Positions 33,947 through 45,820 of a stretch of DNA of 64,000 bases are shown here, piece after piece. The notes under the pieces were generated by a model. It had not been told where the DNA came from. It made no database searches and was given only the letters and a program-made list of their open reading frames with translations. Numbering within the stretch: the first letter of the stretch is position 1; each line of letters starts with the position of its first letter. Position numbers and translations under genes: made by a program. This stretch comes from Ariolimax columbianus (taxonomy: Eukaryota > Mollusca > Gastropoda > Stylommatophora > Arionidae): contig JAVGWX010000004.1 of NCBI GenBank assembly GCA_036924085.1, forward strand, positions 36,461,293-36,525,292, written 5' to 3'.

Positions 33947-34489
33947 GTGATTGGAGTATGCTATACATGTCCATCAAGTCAAAAGGAGGAAGATGAGGAG
34001 CTGATTAGTAGCATAGTAAAGGCAAGTGATAGGAATTTATTATTAATGGGGGATTTCAACTTTCCAGAAATAAAATGGGATATGGCAGAAGCACTTGTAG
34101 AGTCAAAACCTTTTGTTAAGTGCATAACTGAAAAATTTTTAATTCAACATGTAGTAGCAGCCACCAGAGGCAAAATCATACTAGACCTAGTTTTTACTTC
34201 AGAGGAAAATATGATTGAAAACGTTACCGTAGGGGAACTGTTTGGCTCAAGTGACCATCAAATCATCCGATGGGATCTTATTGCAGGGAAAGAAGTGAAC
34301 ATAAACACGCGAACATATGACTACTCTAAGACAGATGTTAAGAGGATGAAAGAGGCAGCGAACCACATAATCTGGGAAGATATTGTCAGAGGAACAGATG
34401 TTGAACAGGAGTGGGTGAGTTTTAAAGCAGTTCTCGAAACGCTAAAAGAGGAATGTGTTCCATATAGGGTAGTAAACCCCAAGCGTTAA
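33947..34489 (+). pseudogene. endonuclease domain, CR1-like family A
   Basis: The 180-codon reading contains LLLMGDFNFPEIKWDM (Asp/Asn pair), LDLVFTSEENMIENVTVGEL and GSSDHQIIRWDL (catalytic Asp/His). The N-terminal part with EEEKPDIIGLTESWA (catalytic Glu) is just upstream in another frame (33633-33854). Confidence 0.9.
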
Positions 34490-34591
34490 AAGTGGATCAC
34501 TAAATTTGTAGTTAAATGTAGAAGAGCTAAAAATAAAGCATGGAAAAAATATATAGAGGCAGGTAAATCAAAAGAAACATATTTAAAATAT

Positions 34592-36398
34592 TTGGACAAG
34601 CAGAACATATCTCTGAAAGCAAATAAAACAGCAAAAATAGACTTTGAAAAAAAACTTGCTCAGAGGATCAAGACTGATAGTAAAAGCTTCTTCTCTTATG
34701 TTAGAAATAAACAAAGATCAAAGGACAAAGTAGGCCCTCTCATAGACAGCACAGGAAAAAAAATAAGTGAAAATAGGGAGGCAGCAAATCTACTCAATCA
34801 ATACTTTGGCACAGTGTACACAAAAGAGGACTGCTCCAAGATCCCAGAGCCTGTAGATATTTTTCAAAGAGACATGGACACAGCAGGATTAGGATCAATC
34901 TGTATTACAGAGGAAATGGTTTTTAAAAAATTAGAGGGGTTGAAAGTGGATAAATGTCCAGGTCAAGATGGTATTCATCCAAAATTGCTGTTTGAAATTA
35001 GAGACCAATTAGCAAAACCATTGGCTATATTATGTTCTCAATCACTTGCACAAGGGATTGTTCCACGGGATTGGAAAGATGTGGGAGTGATCCCCTTATT
35101 CAAAAAGGGCAAAAAAGGCAGATCCAGCAAACTATAGACCTGTGAGCTTAACGAGCATAGTCTGTAAATTGTTAGAGTCAATAATCAAAGAAAACATTGT
35201 AATGCATTTAGACAAATTTAATCTAATTAGAAATAGTCAGCATGGGTTTACCAGAGGGAGATCCTGCTTAACAAATCTATTAGAATTCATGGAGGAGGTT
35301 ACCAAAATGTTAGATAAAGGGGAGCCAGTGGATGTTATTTATCTGGATTTTGCAAAGGCCTTTGATAGAGTACCTCATCAAAGATTATTTCGAAAATTAA
35401 AATCACATGGAATAGGTGGGGAAGTTGCCAAATGGATTGAAAATTGGTTAACGGGAAGAAGGCAAAGGGTGGGTATAAATAAGGAGTACTCTGAGTGGTG
35501 TGAAGTGAAAAGTGGAGTGCCACAGGGCTCGGTTTTGGGACCAATTTTGTTCTTGATATATATAAATGATTTGGACATAGGTATGGGATCCATTATTGCA
35601 AAATTCGCTGATGACACGAAACTATGCAGTAGTGTCTCATCTAAAGCAGAAGTAGATATATTGAGGTTGGATTTAGATAAAATTCGAGAATGGTCTGTAA
35701 TCTGGCAAATGGAGTTTAATGTAGATAAATGTACAGTCATCCACATGGGTAGATCCAATATGGAACATAATTATAGAATGGGAGAGAACAATATTAGAAA
35801 GATAGATAAAGAAAGGGACTTAGGGGTTATAATAGATCATACATGTAAGGTGAGGGAGCAAGTTCAGGTAGCAGTAAAAAAGGCAAATGCAATGTTAGGG
35901 ATGATAAAAAGAAATATTAAACATAGGAGCAAGGAAGTGATAGTCAAACTGTATAAAGCATTAGTTAGACCTAGATTGGAGTACTGTGTACAGGTGTGGA
36001 GTCCTTATCAGAGAAGGGATATAGACATGCTGGAGAGAATACAAAAAAGAGCGACAAAGCTGATAGTGGGATTCCAGAATTACAGTTATGAAGAAAGATT
36101 AAAAAGAACTGGCCTTCAGTGTCTAGAAGAGAGAAGAATTCGTGGTGACTTAATACAGGTGTATAAGATGATCAGAGGAATGGATAAAGTGGACTATAAC
36201 AAGTTTTTTAAAGTACAACCACCAACAAGGACAAGAGGGCACACCTATAAGTTGACTAAGGAGAGGTCCAGATTAGATATTAGGAAGTATTTCTTTAGCC
36301 AGAGAGTAGTGAATGCTTGGAATGCATTGCCAAGTGAGGTGGTGGAGGCTGGGACGGTCAATGCATTTAAGAACAGATTGGATGCGTACAGCTTCTAG
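34592..36398 (+). pseudogene. reverse transcriptase, CR1-like family A
   Basis: Two readings (34592-35137 and 35142-36398) differ only by a small frame shift in KKGKKSDPANYRPVSL. Together they give the linker, RT fingers, motif A (VIYLDFAKAFDRV), motif B (SGVPQGSVLGPILF), motif C (AKFADDTKLCS), thumb (DLGVIIDHTCKVREQ), and the C-terminal LVRPRLEYCVQVWSPYQ and NAWNALPSEVVEAGTVNAF blocks. All RT catalytic aspartates are intact. Confidence 0.93.
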
Positions 36399-36418
36399 AG
36401 GAAGGTGTTGTAAATGGA

Positions 36419-36458
36419 ACTGGTTGTATACAGACTCTGCAGAGTCTTCTAAACCAGT
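36419..36458 (+). other. conserved 3' UTR hairpin of CR1-like family A
   Basis: ACTGGTT (36419-36425) pairs with AACCAGT (36452-36458), enclosing a perfect 16-bp palindrome AGACTCTGCAGAGTCT (36432-36447). The same structure, with few changes, closes every family A 3' end in the window. LINE RTs of this kind recognise a 3' hairpin, so this is the likely recognition site (inference). Confidence 0.8.
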
Positions 36459-36482
36459 ATAAAGACGTTAAGTTAAGTTTTT

Positions 36483-38757
36483 AAAAAACACACTCGACTT
36501 AGTTTTTACTACAGAGAAAAATATGATTGAAAACGTTACCTTTGGGGAATTGTTTGGCTCAAGTGACCATCAAATCATCCGTTGAGATCTTATAGCAGGG
36601 AAAGATATAAACATAAACACGCAAACATCCTACTACTCTAACGCATATGTTAAGAGGATGAAAGAGGCAGAGTTCCATATAATCTGGAAAGATATTGTAG
36701 GAGGAACAGATGTTGAACAAGAGCGGGAGAGTTTTAAAACAGTTCCAGAAACACTAAAAGAGGAATGTGTTTCATGTAGAGAGGTAAATCCCAAGCATAA
36801 AAAGTGGATAACTAGATCTGTAGTTAAATGTAGAAGAGCTAGAAATAAAGCATGAAAAAAAAATATAGAGGCAGGTAAATCAATAGAAACATATTTTAAA
36901 TATTTGGACAAGCAGAACATAGCTCAGAAAGTGAATAAAACAGCAAAAATAGACTTCGAAAAAAAACTTGCACAGAGGATCAAGACTGATAGTAAAAGCT
37001 TCTTCTCTTATGTTAGAAATAAACGAAGAACGAAATACAAAGTAGGCCCTCTCATAGACAGTACAGGGAAAATAATAAGTGAGAATAGGAAGGCTGCTAA
37101 TCTACTCAATCAGTATTTTGGCACAGTCTACACATAAGAGGACTGCTCCAAGATCTCAGAGGCTATAAATATTTTTCAAAGAGACATGGATACAGCTGGA
37201 TTAAGATCAATCTGTATTACAGAGGAAATGATTTTTTAAAAATTATAGGGGTTGAAAGTGGATAAATGTCAGGTCAAGATGGTATTCATCCAAAATTGCT
37301 GTTTGAAATTAGAGACCAACTAGCAAAACCATTGGCTATATTATGTTCTCACTCACTAAAAAAATAGGATTGTTCTACAGGATTGGAAAGATGCAGGATT
37401 GATCCCCTTATTCAAAAAGGCAAAAGATCAGATCCAGCAAATTATAGACCGGTGAGTTTAACGAGCATAGTCTTTAAATTGTTAGTCAATAATTAAAGAA
37501 AACTTTGTAATTCATTTAGACAAATTTAATCTATTCAGAAATAGTCAGCATGGGTTTACTAGAGGGAGATCATGCTTAACAAATCTATTAGAATTCATGG
37601 AGGAGGTTACTAAAATCATAGATAAATGGGAGCCAGTGGACATTATTTATCTAGATTTTGCAAAGACCTTTGATAGAGTACCTCATCAAAGATTTTTTCT
37701 AAAGTTAAAATACATGAAATAGGTGGGGAAGTTGCCAAATGGATTGAAAATTGGTTAACGGGAAGAAGGCAGAGAGTGGGCATAAAAAAGGAGTACTCTG
37801 AGTGGTGTGAAGTGAAAAGTGGAGTACCACAGGGCTCGGTTTTGGGACCAATTTTGTTCTTGATATATATAAACGATTTGGACATTGATGTGGGATCCAT
37901 GGTTTCAAAATTTGCTGATGATACAAATCTATGCAGTACTGTCTCATCTAAAGCAGAAGTGGATATATTGAGGTCGGATTTAGATGAAATTCTAGAATGG
38001 TCTGTAAGCTGGTAAATGGAGTTTAATATAGATAAATGTACAGTCATCCACATGGATAGATCCAATATGGAACATAATTACAGAATAGGCGAGAAATGAA
38101 AAAGGACCTAGGGGTTATAATTGATCATACAGGTAAGGTGAGTGAGCATGTCTAAGTAGCACTGAAAAAGGTAAATACAATGTTAAGTATGATAAAAATA
38201 ATATTAAATATAGGAGCTAGAAAGTGATAGTCGAACTGTATAAAGCATTAGCTAGACCTAGATTTGAGTACTGTGTACAGGTCTTGAGTCCTTATTATAG
38301 AGGACATATAAACATGCTGGAAAGAATACAAAAAAGAGCGACAAAGCTAATAGTTGGGATTCAAGAATTACAGTTATGAGGAAAGACCGGCCTACAGTGT
38401 CTAAACGAGAGGAGAATTAAAGGTTTATAAGATGATCAAAGGAATGAATAAATTAGACTATAACAATTTTTTTTTAATACAGCCACCCACAGGAATAAGA
38501 GGGCATAGCTACAAATTAACTAAGGAGATGTCCAGATTAGATATTATGAAATATTTTTTTAGTCCGAGAGTGGTGAATGCTTGGAATGCATTGCCACGAG
38601 AGGTAGTGGAGGCAGGGACAGTTAATGCATTTAATAATAAATTGGATGCGCATAGTTTTTAGAGCAAGGTAATGTAAATGAAACAGGCTCTGCAGGCTGT
38701 ATACAGGCTCTGCAGAGTCTTCTAAACCAGTATAAAGACGTTAAGTTAAGTTAAGTT
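36483..38757 (+). mobile_element. CR1-like LINE family A, continuation of the split copy
   Basis: It opens in the endonuclease with a segment that duplicates 30934-31119 (36483-36665) and runs to the 3' hairpin and TTAAG tail. Many shifts: 37135, 37240, 37375 and 38085-38400 among others. Motif C reads SKFADDTNL. A small internal duplication of 'caggctctgcag' lies in the 3' UTR (38685-38715). Confidence 0.88.
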
Positions 38758-39675
38758 GTAGTGATGGTAGTTTAATTAATATAATTCTTAGTCAATGTAC
38801 AATCAGTGTAGGTGGTGCATGGTATTCTCACAGACCCCAGATTTAATCATTTTTATTTATATCACTAATATGACATTTGGAAGCTTTTCTAAAGCATTTC
38901 ATATACATCACTCTAAATAATTCAAGAGCCATGTGCAGTTTTCAGCAGAGTTAGAGGAAAAAATTACTACAGCAAATATTAAAATAGCTGCCAACATCAG
39001 CTGACCGTTATAGTTAAGCACATTAAACAAACTACATAATGGTGGCACAATCTTCACCTGTTGCTTGTTAAATTGTGCTCTTATGGGCACTCTAAATCCC
39101 AACAAAATCTAAAGAATTCATAAATGATTTCCACATTGTCCTCTGCAAGGAACATATTTTTTGCAGTAGAAAAAATTGTCCTGCAACTTGTGTATCAGCA
39201 CAGCAAGGGTCACGCTGACCCGAAGGTGGACACAACGTCTCACTTCATTCTTTCAGTATTCAGCCACGTGGATTGCCCTGTTACTGGCGCTTGGCAGGTC
39301 ATCCATGCTACAAGTCTCCAGTTAAGTTCTTGTATGCTGGATACAATTTATAATAAATATAAATGTTTATTATAAAAGTATATTAAAAAAAAGAAATATC
39401 TGAAAAAGAGAGATGAATATAAATGTAGGAAATAAGAAAAAGAAAGAAAGCAATATGAATTACACACAGAAAATGACGTCAAAATTAATCATTTGAGAAA
39501 GAAGAACAAAAAAGTGCAGTTTGCACAATAACATGTTCATTTGTTCTGTCCCTGTTCATTCACTTCTCATTATATGACAGTCACACGAAATATCACACAA
39601 TAAGCACAAATAATGACATTATGAAACTCATATGAAACCGAAGGACATTATAACTGATTTAGGACAAACCAACCT
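38758..39675. other. unassigned DNA
   Basis: A GC-richer patch at 39130-39330 has a plus-strand reading (VYQHSKGHADPKVDTTSHF) that I do not recognise. No splice sites or repeats are supported. Confidence 0.35.
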
Positions 39676-39775
39676 TTGCATATTTGCCTGTTTTATGGTC
39701 AGCTAATGCACATATTCTTTGAACCCATAAATTTCTCTCTTTAAGATCTCGTGCTGACATGAAAATGAAATGATG
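39676..39775. repeat. interspersed repeat G, copy 1
   Basis: It shares 'gcacatattctttgaaccca' and the flanking segments with 50060-50160. No coding or tRNA signature. Confidence 0.6.
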
Positions 39776-41269
39776 CAAGTTTCATGACATTTGCACCCCA
39801 TGTGTTTAAATGTTCTAATATGATTGTTACTCTCAAAGGACATAGCAAAATACCCATGTTTTATGCAGCTCATTTTCATAGATCTAAGATTGTCATTAGC
39901 GTTACATTTCAAGTGTCACTGTGTTTTATATTATCATATTAAGTGGTGGTGTCAAATATGGAATGAAAGGAGATTGCATGAGCAATAAGAAAATATAAAA
40001 TATATAAACATATCTCCATTTGTAAAATTGTAAAGAAGTAAGAAACCTGCAACAACAACAAAAACAATGAACATGTCAGATTTACCCAATTTAGGCTGCT
40101 AATCTATATGTTTTGTCATTCAACCTAACTTATTTATACTGTTTATAAGATCCTGTAGAGTCTATATACAACAAGTTTCTTCTACTCCACTTGATCTTAA
40201 AATAACTATGTGCATCCAATCTATTTTTGAATGCATTAACTAATCCTGCCCTCACTATGTCATGTGGCAGTGCATTTCAAGCATTCTTCACTCTCTGACT
40301 AAAAAAATATATCCTAATATCTAATCTGGACCTTTCTTTAGTTAATTTGTAGCTGTGCCCTCTTGTTCTTGTAGGTGGTTGCATTTTGAAAAACTTGTTG
40401 TCTAATTTATCATTTTCCTTGATTATCTTATAAACCCTCGTATTCTTCTCTCCTCAGGACACTATAGATCGGTTTTTCTGAGTCTTTCCTCATAACTGTA
40501 ATTCTGGAATCCCCCTATCAGTTTTGTCGTTCTTTTTTGTATCCTTTCCAGCATATTTATATCCCCTCTATGATAAGGACTCTATACCTGAACACAGTAC
40601 TCTAAATCTAGGTCTAACTACTGCTTTATACAGTTTGTCTATCACTTCCTTGCTCCTATGTTTAAGATCTCTGTTATCATACCTAACATTTCATTTGGCC
40701 TTTCCACTGCTACTTAGACTTGCTCCCTCACTTTACCTGTATGATCTATAATACCCATAGGCCCCTTTCCTTTTCTATTTTTCTAATATTTTTGTCTTCC
40801 ATCCTGGAATTATCTTAAACTCCATCTACCAGCTCTCAGACTGTTCTTGAATTTAATCTACATCTGACCTCAGCATATCCACCTCCGCTTTAGATGAGAC
40901 ACCTGTGCAAAGTTTTGTGTCATTGCGAATTTTGTAATCGTGGATGTATATCAAGAATAAAATTGGTCCGAAAATCTCACACCACTCAGAGTACTCCTTA
41001 TTTATACCCAGTCTCTGCCTTCTTCCTGTTAACCATTTTTCTATCCATTTGGCAACCTCAACACCTATTCCGTGTAATTTAAATTTCCAAAACAAAAGTT
41101 TGACGAGGCACACTAGCAAAGGCCTTTGCAAAATCTAGATAAATAACATCAACTGGTTCGCCTTCATGTATCATTTTGGTAACCTCCCCAATGAATTCTA
41201 ATAGATCTGTTTAACATAATATCCCTTTAGTAAACCCATGCTGACTATTCTTGATTAGATTAAATTTAA

Positions 41270-41316
41270 CTTAACTTAACATCTTTATACTGGTTTAGAA
41301 GACTCTGCAGAGTTTG
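41270..41316 (-). repeat. 47-bp family A 3'-end insertion inside family A
   Basis: Relative to other copies, 'ttaaattt' and 'tttgtcc' are separated by an extra piece that is just the TTAAG tail plus the 3' half of the family A hairpin (AGACTCTGCAGAG), in the same minus orientation. It is an extreme 5' truncation with at most a 3-bp duplication. Confidence 0.7.
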
Positions 41317-41762
41317 TCCAAGAGCATTATATTGTTTCCTTTGATTATTGTCTCTAAAATTGTACAGACTATGATTGTTAAACTCACCTGTCTATAATTT
41401 GATGGATTTAAGTTTTTTTGTTTTTTTTGGACAAGAGAATCACTCCGACATCTTTCCAATCCCCTGAAATGATTCCTTTTTGATTGAGAATATGATATAG
41501 TCAATGGTTTTTCTAACAGGTCTCTAATTTTAAATAGCAATTTTGGATGAATACCATCTTGACCAACACATTTATCCACTTTCAACCCCTCCAATTGTTT
41601 AAAAACCATTTCCTCCGTAAGGCAGACTGATCCTAAATCCTCAGTATCCATGTCCAATTGAAAAATAACTATGGGCTCTTGGATCTTGGAGCAGGCCTCT
41701 TTTGTGTAGACTGTGCCAAAGTACTAATTGAGTAGATTAGCTGCATCCCTATTCTCACTTAT

Positions 41763-43507
41763 ATATATATAACGGTTTTACGAGGCACTGGAAGCTCTCT
41801 ACGGCCCGCAGCCCTCTAGTAATACTCCAGTTCGCAGTGCGGATGGGGTACTGCTAACAGATAAGGTTCACATTCTAGACAGATGGGCAGACCACTTCTG
41901 CAAAATACTAAACCACCCATCGTCCATAAATGAAGAGGCCATCCGGCGAATGCCGCAGGTGGAACTGAACCTGGCGTTGGATGAAGTAATTACTGAGGAG
42001 GAAGTCGACAGGGCAATCAGTTCACTATCTATAGGAAAAGCTCCAGAAGCTGATGCAATACCAGCAGAGGTATATAAGACAGCTGGTCCATCCCTCACCA
42101 GAAGGATCACTGAACTCTTCTGTCACACGTGGGCTGAAGGTAAAATTCCGCAGGAGCTAAAGGACGCCTCAATCGTTCACCTATACAAAAGAAAAGGCAA
42201 TCGTCAGGAATACGACAATCATCGTAGAATATCGCTACTCTCCGTAGCAGGCAAGATCCTAGCGCGCTTACTGCTAAACAGGCTCAACAAACACTTTGAA
42301 CAAAGCCACCACCTCCCAGAAAGCCAATGTGGATTCAGAGCCGGAAGAGGAACAGTGGACATGATTTTTGCCGCTCGCCAAGTACAAGAGAAGTGTCGAG
42401 AGCAAAATCAGGCCTTGTACACCACATTTATTGATTTGACAAAGGCATTTGATACAGTAAACAGAGGAGGGCTGTGGATAATAATGTCTAAGTTTGGCTG
42501 CCCCAACAAGTTCATAACAATGGTGAAACAGCTACACGAAGGCATGTGTGCTCGTGTACTGGACAGCGGTGCAATCTCTAAAACGTTTCTAGTATCAAAC
42601 GGAGTAAAACAAGGATGTGTACTCGCCCCGACTTTGTTCAGCATGATGTTCGCGGCCACGATGACAGACGCCTTCAGATCATTGGAGCTTGGAATACCCA
42701 TGAAGTACCGCACAGATGGCAAGTTACTCAATTCCAGAAGAATGAAGGCCAAAACCAAAGTGGCTGGCGACATAATCAGGGAACTTGTATTTGCTGACGA
42801 CTGCGCTCTAATGAGCAACTCAGAACTGAACATGCAGGTTGGAATGGACCAGTTCTCTGCCGCATGCAAAGATTTTGGTCTGACCATAAATGCCAAAAAA
42901 AACAGAGGTCATACAAGGAGGTTAAACCACTTCCACACAGGTTGCCTGAGGCGAATATTCCACATAAGATGGCAAGATCGTGTCACTGACATCGAGGTTC
43001 TCTCGAGGGCTAACATGCCCAGCATCCATGCACTGCTAGAAAAAGCACAACTAGGATGGGCCGGACACCTCGTCCGTATGTCAGACGAGCGGCTCCCAAA
43101 GAAGCTTCTCTACGGCGAGCAGAGAGAGGGATGGCGCGAGAGGGGGCGCCCAAAGAAACGTTTTAAAGACGGTCTGAAGGACTCACTAAAAAGTTGCCAG
43201 ATAGACATCGACACCTGGGAATGTCTTGCGAAAAACAGATCTGACTGGAGAAGTGCAGTCAAATCGGGTGTAGCTGCTGGTGAAGATGACCGTGTTGTGA
43301 AAGTCCAGAACAGACGCGAGACGCGGAAATCCCGAGCAGCGGGAACACCATCCCCTTCTACAAACCTCATGTGCCCGATATGTAGCAGATGTTTTCGTGC
43401 TCGCATTGGCCTGGTCAGCCACATGCGCACCCACACCCAACAGGGAAATCTGTGACAAGGATGATGTCGGCGGTCCTCATCGACAACGATAGACAGCTAT
43501 TATTATT
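41763..43507 (+). mobile_element. RTE-like LINE with C2H2 tail, nested in CR1-like copy, 12-bp target-site duplication
   Basis: Bounded by ATTCTCACTTAT at 41751-41762 and 43508-43519. It is 5'-truncated in the linker (FYEALEALYGPQPSSN), then open to the stop, followed by a very short 3' UTR and an ATT-repeat tail that merges with the duplication. The short 3' UTR and microsatellite tail fit RTE-like elements. Confidence 0.92.
41776..43455 (+). CDS. ORF2 3' part of RTE-like LINE: RT (internally deleted) plus C2H2 finger
   Basis: Open from the truncated 5' end to TGA at 43453-43455. RT blocks: GKAPEADAIPAEVYK, LSVAGKILARLLLNRLN, motif A TTFIDLTKAFDTV, motif B NGVKQGCVLAPTLF and motif C LVFADDCALMS. 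At about 42900 the protein jumps from GLTINAKKNRGH to TRRLNHFHTGCLRRIF, losing the usual block of roughly 110 residues (YLGS to ETWT), yet the frame is kept. The C-terminus has GRPKKRFKDGLK and a C2H2 zinc finger CPICSRCFRARIGLVSHM with the final His three residues on. No other lesion is seen, so the insertion is young or the copy was mobilised in trans. Confidence 0.9.
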   Translation, partial: FYEALEALYGPQPSSNTPVRSADGVLLTDKVHILDRWADHFCKILNHPSSINEEAIRRMPQVELNLALDEVITEEEVDRAISSLSIGKAPEADAIPAEVYKTAGPSLTRRITELFCHTWAEGKIPQELKDASIVHLYKRKGNRQEYDNHRRISLLSVAGKILARLLLNRLNKHFEQSHHLPESQCGFRAGRGTVDMIFAARQVQEKCREQNQALYTTFIDLTKAFDTVNRGGLWIIMSKFGCPNKFITMVKQLHEGMCARVLDSGAISKTFLVSNGVKQGCVLAPTLFSMMFAATMTDAFRSLELGIPMKYRTDGKLLNSRRMKAKTKVAGDIIRELVFADDCALMSNSELNMQVGMDQFSAACKDFGLTINAKKNRGHTRRLNHFHTGCLRRIFHIRWQDRVTDIEVLSRANMPSIHALLEKAQLGWAGHLVRMSDERLPKKLLYGEQREGWRERGRPKKRFKDGLKDSLKSCQIDIDTWECLAKNRSDWRSAVKSGVAAGEDDRVVKVQNRRETRKSRAAGTPSPSTNLMCPICSRCFRARIGLVSHMRTHTQQGNL

Positions 43508-44879
43508 ATTCTCACTTATTATTTTTCCTCCGCTATATTTGAGAAGGCCTACTTTGCTTTCTGTTCTATGTTATTTCTAACATAAGAAAAGAATTCCATG
43601 CTATCAGTCTTGATCTTTTATGCAATTTTTGTTTAAAAGTCGATTTTGCTGGTTTATTCAGTTTCTGGGCTATGTTTTATTTATCCAAATATTTTCAATT
43701 TCTGTCTTTTCATTTTCATGCCTCTATAAATTTTTGCCATGCTTTATTTTTAGCTCTTCTACATTTAACTATAGATCTAGTAATCCCCTTTTTTTTGTGG
43801 TTACCCTGCTACATGAAATAAATTCCTCTTTTAGATTCTCTAGAACAGTTTTGAAACTCTCCCGTTCTTCTTCAACATTTGTTCGACTGACAATATCTTT
43901 CCAGATTGTATGGCTCACTGCTTCTTTCCTCTGCTTAACATCTGTCTTAGATGAACTGTATGTTCTTGTACTTATGTTTTCCTTCCTTACTATAAGATCC
44001 CAAATGATGATCTGATGGTCACTTGAACAAAACAGTTCTCCAACGGTAACATTTTCAGTCATATTTTACTCTGTAGGAAATAAAAGGTTTAGTGTGTTTT
44101 TGTTTCAGGTAGTTTCTTCCACTTGTTGAATAAAAAAATTGCCAGCTATGCACTTAACAAATGAGTTTGACTCGACAAGTGCTTCTGCCATTTCGCATTT
44201 TATTTCCGGAAAGTTTAAATCCCCCATTAATAATAATTTCCCTGCACTTGCCTTTCCTGTAGGGCTAAACAGCTCCTTGCCTTCCTATTTTTGACTTTAT
44301 GGACATCTGTAGCATGCTACAACTACTATTTTATTCACCATGGCTTTCTATTTCTCCTTATGCACTTTCATTTTTGTTGTCAGATGATATATATTCTCAG
44401 ATAGTTATATTAACTGAATTAGTACAGTATAACAAAACTCTCCTTCCCTGTACCTTGTCTTCAACTACCTGGTCTCTCTCTAGCATTGTATATCCCTCTA
44501 TTCCAGTATATCCCTCTATTCCAAGTTCACTATCTGCAATGTCCTCATACATCCATGATTCTGTTAACCCTATTATATACAGTTTTTCTTCTTCTATATA
44601 CACTTCCAGCTCTTCTCTTATATTTACTATGCTTCTCACATTTGCATAAAAGTATTTTTGTTTTTTGTTTTCCAATTCATGCTTTTGTTTTATTATATTT
44701 ATTTTGCTATGCTGCTACTGCTTTCACTCTTTCCTAACCCCAACTCTTCTCTTTGCATTCCCTACAAAACCCTGTTTTAGGCCTATCTTTGGTCCCATCC
44801 TTTATAGGCCTTACTAATTTTAATGTTTTACACAGTGATGGAATATATTTTTAGCTTCCGCATGTTGTGCCTTCCTTGT

Positions 44880-45820
44880 CTAGCATTTTACGTTAGTCTA
44901 CTTTCTCACCAATAAATTCTAAACTCATTTTTGAACACATCACCTGTAACCAGATGTCGATATCTATTATCTAACAGTTCAAATAATATATCTAAGATAC
45001 CCATCATGCCTGCCTTCCTGTACTTTGTTTTTTTAAGTTTACCTATGTAGTTATTCATAATTTTCTCTGCACCATCTCTTTTTAGGTTATTTGTCCCTAC
45101 CATTACCACTATATGACTTTGTACCCTGTAGCATATTAACTTAATTTTGTCCTCTATATCTTCGATCTTTGCTTCTCCAATATCAATTTTTTTTTTCAAA
45201 CATTTGATGCTGTTCAGTCAGATTGTTTCCAAACCTCTTTCACCAATGAGTCCACTACTACCAATACTGTTCCCTCCATTTAGGTTTTGTACATTTCTGC
45301 AAAGCTTTCTGAGGTTTTTGTCATCAGAACATCTCTTATAACTATTTCCTTCTCCAAACTCAACAGATGCATCTAAGCTACCTCTAGCTATTTTTGCTTC
45401 ATTACTATCCTTCTTCTTGAACTGTTTCCTTTCCTGTTGACTATGTTTTCCTAGGTCCTTACTTGTTTCTTTTTTCTTATGCTCCTTGAAAGTCTCTTTC
45501 TCTGATTCATAAGGACTGTGTCACTCTGCTTCCCTGCTTCCCATCTTTAGTTTTTACAAAACTGTCAATTTTCTTTTGTACCTTTTCTACTTTGTTCTAA
45601 ATCTCTTCTATCTCCTCCCCCTCCCCCTTCCCAAATCTCTCCTCATTCACTAAATTTTAGCCTGCCGATCTTCACATTCGCACAACCTACATATAGGCCT
45701 ATCTTTATCTTCATGTGCTAAAGTTTGATCTATTCCTTTATCTAATAATAAACTAATGCCACGCTTCTCACACTCTCTTTTCTTGTCATTTTCTTAGCCA
45801 TGATTATGCTATTACTACTG
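44880..45820 (-). pseudogene. CR1-like ORF1 remnant with SGNH/esterase-like domain
   Basis: The minus-strand readings give a Cys-rich start (KRECEKRGISLLLDKG and PICRLCECEDRQAK near 45660-45800), then after many stops AKIEDIEDKIKLICYRVQ and IVVMVGTNNLKRDGAEKIM (45199-44906). GTNN matches the GxND block of SGNH-fold esterases found in ORF1 of many CR1 elements. The GDS motif is lost or unreadable. Only this family A copy reaches ORF1. Confidence 0.65.

Larger units (their letters stand above)
33480..36482 (+). mobile_element. CR1-like LINE family A, best preserved copy
   Basis: It starts within the region between ORF1 and ORF2 ('aaagataggcctaaaa'), then the whole ORF2 (endonuclease, linker, RT) in a few frames, then the 3' UTR with a perfect hairpin (36419-36458) and TTAAG tail. 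Main lesions are a shift and stop near 33690, a 12-base G run at 33821-33832, TAA at about 34487 for a usual His codon, and a two-base gain near 35118. The RT with YLDFAKAFDRVPH, SGVPQGSVLG and AKFADDTKL and the absence of RNase H fit the CR1/Rex1 group. Confidence 0.93.

Noticed and set aside
43370..43455. Cellular zinc-finger gene
   Set aside because: The single C2H2 finger is the C-terminal end of the LINE ORF and is in frame with the RT.
44906..45199. Cellular SGNH esterase gene
   Set aside because: It lies upstream of and collinear with the CR1-like ORF2 in the same orientation and fits the ORF1 of that element.
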